Shown: in pieces, positions 47,930 through 57,483 of the stretch
Layout of the letters: every line of letters begins with the position of its first letter
Position numbering within the stretch: the first letter of the stretch is position 1
NCBI GenBank assembly: GCA_036936605.1
Contig: JAUPFV010000002.1
Coordinates: 332,977,215 to 333,041,214 of the forward strand
Length of the DNA stretch: 64,000 nt
Direction of reading: 5' to 3'
Origin: Limnanthes douglasii subsp. nivea
Taxonomy: Eukaryota; Streptophyta; Magnoliopsida; Brassicales; Limnanthaceae
The notes under the pieces: model-generated
What the model saw: the letters and a program-made list of their open reading frames with translations, nothing else
The model's database searches: none
What the model was told of the DNA's origin: nothing
Program-made: the position numbers and the translations under genes

Positions 47930-48795
47930 TAGAACCATATCGTTATTAAAGTCTAATCTCGTAGTGTTCTTTAAAGTTTCTTTTTCCAACTAGTCAATTG
48001 CTTGGTTTTGTTTTCTAAAGATATTGTTATTTTTCATTTCCACTCTAAGGAGTTTTCTGTAGCAACTCTTTTTTCAACATCCTAGTCACCATCATTCCAA
48101 TATTGAGCAACTTTTTTTTCAAAGATTGATACTAAGTTGAAGAATGGGATAAGACAATATTTTGCATCATCTATCCAGCTAGAAATCAATGCTACCTCTT
48201 CCTAATTTTCCAAATTTGAGTTGTTATTAGATAAGTGAACTAGCAATGGATGAGTATTGCCATAATAACGTGATAACATGTATTTTTTTTATCATAATGA
48301 AACATATATCTAAATTTAAGCCACATTTTGCAAGATAAAACAATATGGATATCCCTCAAGTCTTCTAATGTTTAGAATAGTTTCTCCATATAATTTACAC
48401 AAATTATTCTAATTTTCCCAATTCCAAGCAGTTTTCTCATCTATAGTGCTCCAAAAGAAACTTGTTGCATATTATTTCATTTTTGAGAATTAGTGTCTTA
48501 GTAATTAGACATATTTAGAGATGGAATATATGAATTTTCATTAACATAAATGAAATCATGATAAGCCTACCGCTAAATAATAATAGTTTTCCATCTCGTT
48601 CCTGAACTCTTGATCTAATTTTGGCCACTAATAGACCAAACATATTGATGTAGTAATTTGTATGAATTGGGATCCCAACATACTTAAAGGATAGTTTCTC
48701 ATGTCTAAAGCCAGGAAATTTTGCTAGGATGTTAACTCTTAATTGAGTCATTTTGGTCTGAGTAATTAAGACTATATTCTTTTTATTAATCATTT
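47930..48795 (-). mobile_element. LINE remnant D, 3' part (split by the young gypsy element)
   Basis: The minus-strand frame 48880-48515 reads, inside the LINE part, LPFKYLG-like KLSFKYVGIPIH, then VAKIRSRVQERDGKLLLFSGRLIMI. This is the region after the LINE RT thumb (L-x-x-K-Y-L-G-x-P and K-I-x-x-x-x-x-x-W-x-x-x-x-L-S-x-A-G-R). Lower coordinates carry decayed IRRLEGYPY and NNSNLENWEE stretches. The other half of the same LINE is at 59669-60120, and the target duplication CATTT shows they were one sequence before the gypsy element landed. Confidence 0.8.
48791..48795. repeat. target-site duplication, left (CATTT)
   Basis: CATTT directly before the 5' LTR equals CATTT directly after the 3' LTR (59669-59673). 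A 5-bp duplication is standard for gypsy integrase. Confidence 0.93.
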
Positions 48796-49125
48796 TGATG
48801 AGGGCGGAATTCGCCGATTTATAGAGATAGGGGTAACAATGTGATAGATAAATAGTCAATATGATTAAATGAGCAGTCAAGGTTCTTCAGGGACTAATAT
48901 GCAAAAATAAAGTAGTTAGGGGAGGCCCATCGACATGTGATGATGGCCCATTGAGAGCTTAAACGGGTCCTCCATATTTTACTATAAAAGGAGGACCCAT
49001 TTGCCTAAAATGGGATGGAATATTTTCTTTACACAAAAACTACTTTATCTCTCTACATTTTCTCTCTCTAGTCATATCAGGTCCTAGATCTGAAATATAT
49101 TCTTTTGACAGCTATTCACTCATCA
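48796..49125 (+). repeat. 5' LTR of the young Tat-like element
   Basis: The 330-bp LTR starts TGATGAGGGCGG and ends TTCACTCATCA. It is identical by eye to 59339-59668. TATAAAA at 48983-48989 is the promoter. A pyrimidine-rich CTCTCTACATTTTCTCTCTC stretch follows in the probable R/U5 region. Confidence 0.95.
48965..48998 (+). promoter_or_regulatory. LTR TATA box enclosed by a 9-bp inverted repeat
   Basis: GGGTCCTCC (48965-48973) and GGAGGACCC (48990-48998) form a perfect 9-bp inverted repeat with a 16-base loop that contains TATAAAA (48983-48989). The 3' LTR carries the same structure. If the start site is about 30 bp after the TATA box, the hairpin would be outside the transcript 5' end but inside the 3' copy before polyadenylation. 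Confidence 0.85.
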
Positions 49126-49126
49126 T

Positions 49127-49144
49127 TGGCGCCGTCTGTGGGAA
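49127..49144 (+). other. primer-binding site of the young element
   Basis: TGGCGCCGTCTGTGGGAA begins one base after the LTR. This is the usual position and the TGGCGCC start is common in plant gypsy elements. I did not identify the tRNA with certainty. Confidence 0.88.
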
Positions 49145-49195
49145 CAGTGATACCGAAAAGGAATCTTCTGTCCTTTGAAAATCACATTGTACGGG

Positions 49196-51958
49196 ATGAA
49201 TAGCGAAGCGGCGACAGAGAGGGACGGTAGGGAGGTTGTCCGAGCCGCTGCTGGGTCGGAAGACGCGGGAGCTCCTGGTCGGGAGTGGAACGGCGGTCGG
49301 GATAAGCGGTCGACCCTGATTATGACCAGAAAGCAGCTGCTCGAAGATATTGCCCGGTTAGAAGAGGAGCGAGAGCGGGCACTGGACGAAAAAAGGGTTC
49401 GTGAAGGGAAGGGCAAAGAGCCCGCCCTGGACGATCGGGGAACGGCTGGTCGCGGCCAAGCGTCGCGGATGGAGGTCCGACCTGTCAGGTATTACCGAGA
49501 TTCACCTCCCGAAGATGAAGAGGCCGTCAAGACTCGTCGGAACCCAGACACCCATCGGATCATGACGTCGGACTATCCCTCAGACGATTCGTCCGGCGAG
49601 GATTACCGGCGCCGGGAGAGAGCTCAACGGACGCGAAAGATTCGGTCCCAGCGCATTCGAGGGTCCAGGGCAGACCTTTCGCGGTACAAAAAGGGCGGCA
49701 CCGATAAGCCGACCCCTGTGTCCTTTGAAAAGGAAGGAACGCACGTCGCCAGCCGCGGAGAGCGAGAAATGTTACCACCAATTCCGTGGCAACCGACGAA
49801 CAGCCAAAACCTTGGATACCGAACGAGCAGCCAGTTCGTCGGCCCAAGACCCGAGGGGCTCTATGAAATCAGGACCGAGGGTCTTGGGGGAGGAGCTTTT
49901 GAGCTCGGAGTCAACTGGAGAGCCTCCCCGTTATCTGATGAGATATTAGCGGGACCGCTCCCGAGGCGTTTTGACATTTCTAAACTGGAAAAATACGACG
50001 GGAAAACGGATCCGGACAACCATCTGGAGGCCTTTAAAAACTTTATGCTAAGTTTTGATAACGATGATAAGCTCTTATGTAGGGCTATTTCTATGACGTT
50101 CAAAGATAGGGCTTCGAAATGGTACAACCGATTGCCGCAGGGGTGTATCAGAAACTTCGGGACTTTCTGGGCAATGTTTAGGCAGCACTTCGTGGGAAGT
50201 AAGAGTTTCCGAGCTAATGGGGACACTATCATGAACTGTCGACAGAAGCTGGGGGAAAGCCTAAAAAACTACACCAGGCGATTTATTGATGCGAAAACCG
50301 ACCTGGACCATTGTGAAGAGAATGTGGCTCTGACAGCGTTTCGATTGGGCCTGCTCCCGGGGCCAATGAAGCAAGCAGTTACGAAAAAGCAAGCGTTCAC
50401 TTTCTCTGCGCTCTTGGCACAAATAGAAAAACAGATACTAATCGAAGAAACGGAGGCTTCCGAGGTGGCGGCGCAGATCCAACAGAGCGCTCAGGCATCG
50501 TTCGTAATAAAGCAGGGCTCCCGACCCGACCATGCTAGAGTAGCCCAGCCGATTAGTACAATACCCCCGACCCCGCCAGCAGTGACTAAGTCTCCCGCCC
50601 CGACCGGTCCAAGGCAAAAACAAAATGGGCAGGCAACGTCCCGACCCACGTCCAACAAATGGATACGACCGGCCTACTTCGCGGATCTCACGGAGTGCGT
50701 GTCCTCCATCTACGAAAAAACCAAGAGGAGCGGGATGTACCGGAAGCCTTTTCCTATCCCGACGCCTCGGGAGCAAAGGAATAACCGCTATTGTCGTTAC
50801 CACGAGGACGTCGGCCATGACACGAAAGATTGCATAGCCTTAAAGAGGGAGATCCAGATGCTCATCGAGCACGGTAACCTCTTAGAGTATGTCAAGAAGG
50901 CCCAACATGCCGCACCCTCGAAAGAAGTGGTTATAGTCCCAAAACCAGAAACCGCCATGGCAATTTCGGAGGTTGCGGATCAGTTCGACGTATCGGTTGA
51001 ATACCTTGACCCCGAGGTCGGTCGGAATATCATAGGGATCATTGAGGAAGAGGCGGAAGTTAGCGTGCGCGGCCTTTGTGAACTTTTTGATTCATCAACA
51101 ATCCTCGAAAAGGGATCTGCGACGGGAACCAGAACTTGCTTCCAAACCTGGGGAGCTAACCACGCCGATATCAGAGTCGTTGATGAAAAAATTGGCAACC
51201 GCGCCGATATCAGAGTTGTTGATGAAAAAATTGGCAACCGCACCGATATCAGAGTTGTTGATGAAAAAATCGGCGAGCGCATCGGTCGGGTCCAAGGCTT
51301 GCGCGATCTTTTCGAATCTATGACCATCTTCGGGGGGGATTCAATGGCGGGAATCACGCATTCCTCCAGGAAGAGGCACATCGTTAACTTAACCACCCAG
51401 CTGGAAGCCAGAACTTGCTTCCAAACCAGGAGTACCCCTTCGCCAATTTTGTATTTTGACGATGATGATATGAGGGACTTAGCCGGGCCTCATGAGGATG
51501 CCATTGTGATCGGGGCAGCGATCGCGGGAGAAGAGGTTCGGCGAATTTTGGTAGATACCGGGAGCTCAGCCAATATCATCTTCGCTTCGACTTTTGCCAA
51601 ATTCCGAACACGACCAGTAATCGAGCGATCCGACCGTACCATCGTCGGGTTTACAGGAACTGCAGCGGACGTCGTCGGAGAGTTCGAGGGTGTGGTACAG
51701 CTCGGCCGCGGCCCGTTTAAAAAAGAGGTCACGGTGCTGTTTATAGTAGTTGACGCGCCGGCTTCGCACAATGCTATTTTGGGACGATCTTGGATATCGC
51801 GCATGCATGCGGTGACTTCCACCATTCATCAGTGCGTAAAGTATGTGGTTGGAAATAACATCGGAGTAGTGCGAAGCAGCCAGAAAACGGCCCGGGAGTG
51901 TTACCGAGCTGCGTTGGCACCCAAGAAAGACCAAGAGATGTACCCCTCCCAGGCATAG
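49196..51958 (+). CDS. gag-protease polyprotein of the young Tat-like element
   Basis: The first ATG is at 49196 (MNSEAATERDGRE); the frame is also open upstream to a TTG at 49175 that is unlikely to be used. The N-terminal 250 residues are charged (TRKQLLEDIARLEEERERALDEKR, coil-like). The retrotransposon gag domain is at about 49950-50450 (FDISKLEKYDGKTDPDNHLEAF, WYNRLPQGCIRNF, FRQHFVGSK). A His/Cys region YCRYHEDVGHDTKDC lies at about 50791-50835. Three 13-residue repeats (A/T)DIRVVDEKIG(N/E)R lie at 51164-51280. The aspartic protease has ILVDTGSSANIIF at about 51546-51584 and ILGRSWI at about 51777. It ends at TAG 51956-51958 in the same frame as pol. It would form the particle and cut the polyprotein. 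Confidence 0.93.
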   Translation: MNSEAATERDGREVVRAAAGSEDAGAPGREWNGGRDKRSTLIMTRKQLLEDIARLEEERERALDEKRVREGKGKEPALDDRGTAGRGQASRMEVRPVRYYRDSPPEDEEAVKTRRNPDTHRIMTSDYPSDDSSGEDYRRRERAQRTRKIRSQRIRGSRADLSRYKKGGTDKPTPVSFEKEGTHVASRGEREMLPPIPWQPTNSQNLGYRTSSQFVGPRPEGLYEIRTEGLGGGAFELGVNWRASPLSDEILAGPLPRRFDISKLEKYDGKTDPDNHLEAFKNFMLSFDNDDKLLCRAISMTFKDRASKWYNRLPQGCIRNFGTFWAMFRQHFVGSKSFRANGDTIMNCRQKLGESLKNYTRRFIDAKTDLDHCEENVALTAFRLGLLPGPMKQAVTKKQAFTFSALLAQIEKQILIEETEASEVAAQIQQSAQASFVIKQGSRPDHARVAQPISTIPPTPPAVTKSPAPTGPRQKQNGQATSRPTSNKWIRPAYFADLTECVSSIYEKTKRSGMYRKPFPIPTPREQRNNRYCRYHEDVGHDTKDCIALKREIQMLIEHGNLLEYVKKAQHAAPSKEVVIVPKPETAMAISEVADQFDVSVEYLDPEVGRNIIGIIEEEAEVSVRGLCELFDSSTILEKGSATGTRTCFQTWGANHADIRVVDEKIGNRADIRVVDEKIGNRTDIRVVDEKIGERIGRVQGLRDLFESMTIFGGDSMAGITHSSRKRHIVNLTTQLEARTCFQTRSTPSPILYFDDDDMRDLAGPHEDAIVIGAAIAGEEVRRILVDTGSSANIIFASTFAKFRTRPVIERSDRTIVGFTGTAADVVGEFEGVVQLGRGPFKKEVTVLFIVVDAPASHNAILGRSWISRMHAVTSTIHQCVKYVVGNNIGVVRSSQKTARECYRAALAPKKDQEMYPSQA
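51164..51280 (+). repeat. 39-bp in-frame triplication in gag-protease
   Basis: There are three units of 39 bp (51164, 51203, 51242), each encoding 13 residues ending DEKIGNR or DEKIGER. Differences are few, so the expansion is recent. The 20-mer CCAGAACTTGCTTCCAAACC also occurs at both 51129 and 51409. The old element lacks the triplication. Confidence 0.93.
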
Positions 51959-52014
51959 CAATTAAGGGGGGGCTCCCCAGGATCGCAGCCGGTGGACGAC
52001 CCTAGGGAGGCCCC
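51956..52014 (+). promoter_or_regulatory. candidate stop-codon readthrough signal between gag-pro and pol
   Basis: TAG (51956-51958) is followed by CAATTA, the exact tobacco-mosaic-type hexanucleotide of the UAG-CAR-YYA readthrough class. After a 9-nt spacer, 51968-51977 (GGGGGCTCCC) can pair with 52005-52014 (GGGAGGCCCC): nine Watson-Crick pairs, one G-G mismatch and a 27-nt loop. Pol is in the same frame and has no ATG before about 52090. The old element keeps TAG CAACCA at the same place. Readthrough would give a small amount of Gag-Pol. Confidence 0.75.
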
Positions 52015-55000
52015 AAGCCTTTTGACAACCGACGAAGAGTGTGAGCTGCATCATTTTGCAATTGGGAAAGGTCTGCGGGTCGGGTTGAATATGTTACCGA
52101 CCTTAAGGGAACGGATGCTGGCTTTACTCCGAGAGAATCTTGATTTGTTCGCATGGTGTTCCGGGGACGTTACGGGAGTACCCGAGTCGTTTGCAATTCA
52201 CAAGTTGACAATTAACAAGAATGTTAGACCAATAATTCAGAAGCGTCGGGCTTTCTCTCCCGAAAAAGCAGAAGTAATTCTGAGGGAAGTCGAAAGAATG
52301 ACCGGCGTCGGACATATCGTAGAAGCGCGATACCCTTTGTGGATATCTAACCCTGTTCTTGTCAAAAAGAAAAGCGGGAAATGGCGGATGTGTGTAGACT
52401 TTACCGATCTCAACCGAGCGTGCCCGAAGGACCCCTTCCCAATGCCACGGATCGATCAACTGGTGGACTCGACATCGGGTAACAAACTATTATCTTTTAT
52501 GGATGCTTATGCCGGTTATAATCAAATTAAGCTGCACCCCGCGGATCAGGAGAATACCACATTTATCACGGGACGAGGGCTATATTGCTACAAAGTAATG
52601 CCCTTCGGACTAAAGAACGCGGGCGCGACATACCAAAGACTGGTTAACCGAACGTTTGAAGACCAGATCGGGAGAAACATGGAGGTTTACATCGATGACA
52701 TGTTGGTCAAAAGTGAGACCGATGTAGATCACCTTACCGACCTCAAGGAGGCTTTTGATAACCTACGACGGGTAAACCTTAAGCTAAACCCTGAGAAGTG
52801 TTCTTTTGGTGTTCGGTCAGGGAAATTTTTGGGTTTCCTCGTCAGTGAGAAAGGCATCGAAGCCGACCCTGTCCAACTCCGAGCCCTAGCCGACATGGCT
52901 CCCCCTCGGAGTGTAAAAGAAGTTCAGATACTGACTGGGCGGTTAGCCGCGTTGAATCGTTTCATCTCTCGATCGTCTGACAAATGCGCTCCGTTTTTTC
53001 AGGTCCTCCGACAGGTAAAAAATTTCGTTTGGACTGATGAGTGCGACAAGGCATTTTTGGGGATCAAAGAGTATTTATCGTCCCCGAACCGTCTGACCAA
53101 GCCCGTTGCGCACGAAACTCTGTTCCTCTACGTTGCAGTCACGGATTACGCGGTCAGTGCAGCTCTGGTCAGCGAATCAGGGCCGGCTCCGACGGCTGTG
53201 TACTATGTAAGCAAAAGTCTGCTTGACGCCGAAACGCGATACTTAAAGCTCGAAAAAATAGCCTTGGCCCTGGTGACGGCTGCGAGGAAGATGCGCCCAT
53301 ACTTCCAAGCGCACCACATTGTCGTCCGCACGTCGTTTCCACTAAAATACGTTTTTCAACGACCAGATATGTCCGGGAGAATAGCCAAGTGGTCGGTAGA
53401 GTTGGGGGATTTCGACATTGAGTTCGAGCCCCGAACCGCGATCAAGGGTCAGGCCTTGGCCGATTTTCTGGTCGAATTTCACTCCGACCGACCCGAACAA
53501 GAAACACCCTCACACGAAGCCGCGGAGGGCGAATGGACTATCCGTACTGATGGAGGAGCCAACGTTAGCGGTTGTGGCGCGGGAGTTCAAATCGTTACTC
53601 CTTCGGGTTTGAGCATGTTCCAGGCCATCCGTTTTGGTTTTAACACGTCAAACAATGAAGCAGAATATGAAGCGGCTTTGGCGGGGTTACGATTGGCGCA
53701 AGTCTGCGGGGCGAGACAAGTGCGCCTTGTAAGCGACTCCCAACTGCTGATAAACCAAGCCTCGGGGAATGCGGAGGCTCGGAAAGAACACCTAGTGCAG
53801 TACTTGGCGGCCTTGAGAATTTTGGCTGCCTCTTTCGACAAAATAACGTACGAGCATGTCAACCGAAGTGAAAATATGACAGCCGACTCTTTGGCGACGG
53901 TTTCTTGCTCGACAAGCTATCCTTGGGTAATAGAGCAAGAGAGTCCGTCCATTATTAAACGGCATGAACTCGATAACCGACCCGAAATTGCGTGCCAGAT
54001 CTCTCCAGTAGTGCATTCGGATTGGCGGCAGAATATCATCACGTTTTTAGCTGGAGGTCGGCTCCCCGACGATGCCGCCTCGGCTCGAAAATTGCGCAAC
54101 AAGGCGCGGGGATACGTTCTTTTGGGGGATGTGCTGTACAAAAAATCCTTTAGCCGGCCTCTGCTTCGATGTTTAGGTTTCGATGAATCCCAAGTAATTT
54201 TGTCCGAGCTACACGACGGGGAGGGCGCGGCGCACTGCGGATACAAGTCTTTGATTAGGAGAGTTTTTCTCGCAGGATTCTATTGGCCGACAATAACAAC
54301 AGACGCAAAGCTCATGGTGAAAACGTGTGATACGTGTCAAAGGTTCGGGAATGCGATCAACATACCTGCAACACATCTGGAATCTATATCCGAAGGGTTA
54401 CCCTTTGACCGATGGGGGATCGACCTCGTCGGGCCATTACCCATGGCATCAGGAGGAAGGCAAACGATCGTCGTCGCGGTCGACTATTTTTCAAAATGGA
54501 TCGAGGCTGAGCCCTTGTCAGCCACAAAAACCAAGGATATTATCAAGTTTATCTGGGCGAACATTTGTTGTAGGTTCGGGGTACCGCAGCGGTTAACCAT
54601 GGACAACGGACCACAGTTTGATAGCGCGGAAATGAAAACGTTCTGCACCACGCACAATATCTGACAGTGTTTCTCTGCTCCTTTTCACCCACAAGCGAAC
54701 GGTCAGGTCGAAGTCACGAATCAAACCGTTCTGGATGGCCTAAGGAAGAACCTCGAAGGAAAGGCCGGCAAGTGGCCCGACTACTTACAGGAAGTGTTAT
54801 GGGCTTACCGAACGACACCCCGCGCGGCAACCCAGGAATCACCCTTTGCCTTGGTGTATGGCATGGACGCGGTCACCCCCGCGGAATCCATTTTTTGCTC
54901 TTTCAGGGTCGGCACTTATCAGCCGGAGACAAATGATGATACCCGACGGCTAGAGCTCGATCTCATTGACGAAAAACGCCACCGCGCCCGTTTAAAATCT

Positions 55001-55258
55001 TTGCATTACCAGACTTTAATGAGAAGTCGGTATGCCAGCAAAGTCCGTCGTCGGGAATTTAAGGTCGGCGACAAGGTTCTGCGACGGGTTTTTCTACACA
55101 CCAAAGACAAGAGCCTCGGGAAACTCGCACCAAACTGGGAGAGACCTTACGAAGTAGTCGAAAGAGTCAGAAACGGGACGTACCGCCTGCAGAACCGTCT
55201 CGGACAACTCCTAAGGCTTCCATGGAATATCGAGCATCTGAAATTGTATCTTGAATAG
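51959..55258 (+). pseudogene. pol of the young Tat-like element: RT, dual RNase H, integrase; one stop
   Basis: The frame follows the gag-protease frame across the TAG and is open to TGA 54662-54664, then open again in the same frame to TAG 55256-55258. RT: VLVKKKSGKWRMCVDFTDLNRACPKD (about 52350-52430), SFMDAYAGYNQI, GLKNAGATYQRLVN, and the catalytic YIDDMLV (about 52689). First RNase H: YVAVTDYAVSAALV, YYVSKSLLDAETRYLKLEK (about 53130-53500). Second RNase H: WTIRTDGGANVSGCGAG, NNEAEYEAALAGLRLA, VSDSQLL (about 53530-53900). Integrase: HDGEGAAHCGYKSL...CDTCQRF zinc finger, GIDLVGPLP, TMDNGPQF; the catalytic Glu (ANGQVEV) lies after the stop. The stop thus separates the second Asp from the Glu. 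Everything else looks functional. Confidence 0.92.
54662..54664 (+). other. premature TGA in integrase
   Basis: TGA interrupts the integrase core in the NI-stop-QCFSAPFHPQANG context. The old copy has a sense codon at this point (ITQCFSTRFYPQANG). The context is not a known readthrough signal, so this is most likely an inactivating point mutation. Confidence 0.85.
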
Positions 55259-55477
55259 TTTGTAATTTTTGATTAATTTTCGTATTCTCATTCTTAGTCG
55301 AATTTGTAATGATCGGGGGTGCACTCTTTCCTACCTTGGTGGCGCGATGAGGTTTTAATGAGGCATCGGTCAAAACCCGAACCGCATTATTGATTATAAA
55401 ATTCTTTGCCTTTTAAAAATTAATTCACTATACGGCGGTGGACAGCTGACGAGCTGGGCGCCATCGTCTCTTTTACA

Positions 55478-55920
55478 GTCGATTTACGGAACTCTAAGAG
55501 TTTTTCGGTTTTTTACCGATCTACATTTTGATTTTTCCGACCCGTTGGAAAGATTTTCGACGATAAGTCGATCTACAGAACTCTAAGAGTTTTTCGGTTT
55601 TTTACCGATCTACATTTTGATTTTTCCGACCCGTTGGAAAGATTTTCGACGATAAGTCGATCTACAGAACTCTAAGAGTTTTTCGGTTATTACCGATCCA
55701 CATTTTGATTTTTCCGACATATTGGAAAGATTTTCGATGATGCGTCGATCTACAGAACTCTAAGAGTTTTTCGGTTTCTACCGATCTACATTTTGATTTT
55801 TCCGACCCGTTGGAAAGATTTTCGACGATGAGTCGATCTACAGAACTCTAAGAGTTTCCCGGTTCTTACCGACCTACGTTTAGCCTTCCAGACCCTCTGA
55901 ACTCACCTTCAATGAAAATC
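55478..55920 (+). repeat. 88-89-bp tandem repeat between pol and antisense gene, young element
   Basis: Units start at 55478, 55567, 55656, 55744 and 55832. Each begins GTCGATCTACAGAACTCTAA and includes GAGTTTTTCGGTTTT and CCGACCCGTTGGAAAGATTT. The first two are nearly identical and the fifth is degenerate in its second half. The position equals that of the unrelated 36-bp repeat in the old element. Confidence 0.95.
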
Positions 55921-56114
55921 GATTTACAGACCTGGGCATGACAAATTAACCACCGACATCAAAGATTTAGACCTACAACACTGTACTTAGTAAAACAAAT
56001 CATCATCCGCACAGGGGGCCCCGTGGCCCCCAAAATAAGATAATACGATACAAAATCTGGGGGGCCGTGGCCCCCGAAGGTTTACCATACGTGTTCAAAA
56101 AACAAAGAACAGAA

Positions 56115-56115
<1 letters not shown>

Positions 56116-56146
<31 letters not shown>
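56116..56146. repeat. 31-base A run
   Basis: An uninterrupted A tract on the plus strand lies 5 bp beyond the stop codon of the antisense gene. On the antisense transcript it would be a U run, so it is not a poly(A) tail of that gene. Confidence 0.95.
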
Positions 56147-56148
<2 letters not shown>

Positions 56149-56151
56149 GAA

Positions 56152-57413
56152 TCACTGGTCTTCACCATCTTCTTCGTTTTCTCCTACATCGTCTACATCA
56201 TCGGACTCCTCCACTACGATCCCCTCGGGGCGATCCTTTTCCGGCACGTCAAGCCATAGCGAACCAAGATCCAGGTCCGGGTACCGGTTGTGGAGTGACA
56301 GAACATAGGCGGCCTTGGAGGCTGCGGCATCTTGGTCCGACCAAAGCCTGCATCGTTCGAGAAAGGCTTTGTTCGAGGACTTCAACTTTTGAACCTCCGA
56401 CGCTAGAGCAGAGGCACGGTCTTCCGCGGCTTTCCTCGTCGTCTCAGCGGTAACCACCGCACCCTCCGCAGTTCGAGCGGTTTTTTGCGCCGACTCCATC
56501 GCCTGCTTGGCTGTTTCCGCGGCCGCCTTAGCTTCGGTGGCTAGCCTCTCCGCCTCAGCAATCCGACCCTCCGCCACTGCCAGGGCATCAATGGCAGTCT
56601 TCGCCTCCGCGGTAAGACGGGAAATTTTTGCCTCAGCCTCGGTTAACTTCTTGCCAAGCCCCCTCGCCCGGCGCTCTTTCAACGCGGCCGGTACAAGCAA
56701 ACTGTACAGCGACAGTGCCAACCCATCCGTGCTTCGAAGCGGGAAAGGGTGCGGGCTGCCCATCGTCGTTAGCACCGGGAATTTGGGACCACTCGATGAC
56801 GAAGCATCGGGGCCAGAAGCCTCGGGAGGCTCAGTATCATCCGGAGTAGTGACAACATTGACCGTAGCCAGATCCCCACTTTCAACGTGGTGCAGGAGGG
56901 CGGGGTCTGAAGCAATCACCTCTGCGCTAACTGCCAACCGATCCTCTACCACAGCCTTGGCTTTCTTTAGCTTGGACCCTCCCGTCTCTGCACGGTTCTT
57001 TCTCTTCGGCGGTACGGCCGGGTTCTGACTCACTTCTGCTGGATCTACCACCGGCACAACCGCCCTGTTCGGATCACTCTCAGCTTCGGGTCCGACTTCA
57101 GGTTCCTTCCCGCCCTCCTCTGACTTGGGACGCTTGCTGGGCGCCTTATTACGCTTGGGCAAGTACAATATGTACCCAGGGCGACCGGTTCGGATAAACA
57201 TCTCGTCGAGGCTTGGGGGGTCCCGCAGCTGTTCAATCGTTAGCACCTCGGATGAGCACCGCCAGAGGTTGCTCATGAACAAATTCTTGTCCATAAACGT
57301 GCGGTGCATACCCCGACCCCAATTCTGGCGAGCATAGTTTTTCAGCACCTCAAAGGTGTCCTCCGCGGTTTTCGCGTGGTCCTTCTTTACCCCCTGCAGC
57401 CAGTCCTTCGACA
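56152..57413 (-). CDS. antisense gene of the young Tat-like element, exon 2
   Basis: This exon continues the antisense protein after the intron and ends at the stop 56154-56152. It starts in SKDWLQGVKKDHAKTAEDTFEVLKNYARQN, has a basic Pro/Lys-rich part (LPKRNKAPSKRPK; PPKRKNRAETGGSKLKKAK, possible nuclear signals), then a long alanine-rich coiled coil (about 56680-56340, from KKLTEAEAKISRLTAEAK to ASEVQKLKSSNKAFLERC), and a strongly acidic C-terminus. The open frame also extends upstream through the intron to an ATG at 57489, but that part is microsatellite translation. The old element has the same C-terminal plan. The function is unknown; the coil suggests self-association and the basic parts suggest nucleic acid or nuclear targeting, by inference only. 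Confidence 0.8.
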
Positions 57414-57439
57414 CTGCGCCACGGATCAGCACGTCAAAT

Positions 57440-57477
<38 letters not shown>

Positions 57478-57483
57478 TATTAC
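57414..57483 (-). other. intron of the young antisense gene, filled by a microsatellite
   Basis: On the minus strand, CATGATG|GTAATATATA opens a 70-bp interval of (TA)n and a T run, ending TGGCGCAG|TGTCG. With these sites both flanks are phase 1 and the two open frames join in frame. The old element has a 74-bp GT-AG interval at the matching place. Without splicing the first frame stops at 57434. Confidence 0.75.

Noticed and set aside
54662..54664. The integrase TGA as a second readthrough site
   Set aside because: The following bases do not fit a known readthrough context and the old element has a sense codon there.
56116..56146. The A run as the poly(A) tail of a processed gene
   Set aside because: It is on the wrong strand for the antisense gene, and nothing else ends there.
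56507..57028. Plus-strand 173-codon Ala/Ser-rich frame and neighbours
   Set aside because: It is a shadow of the GC-rich antisense gene; it shows no domain and lies in the coiled-coil region of that gene.
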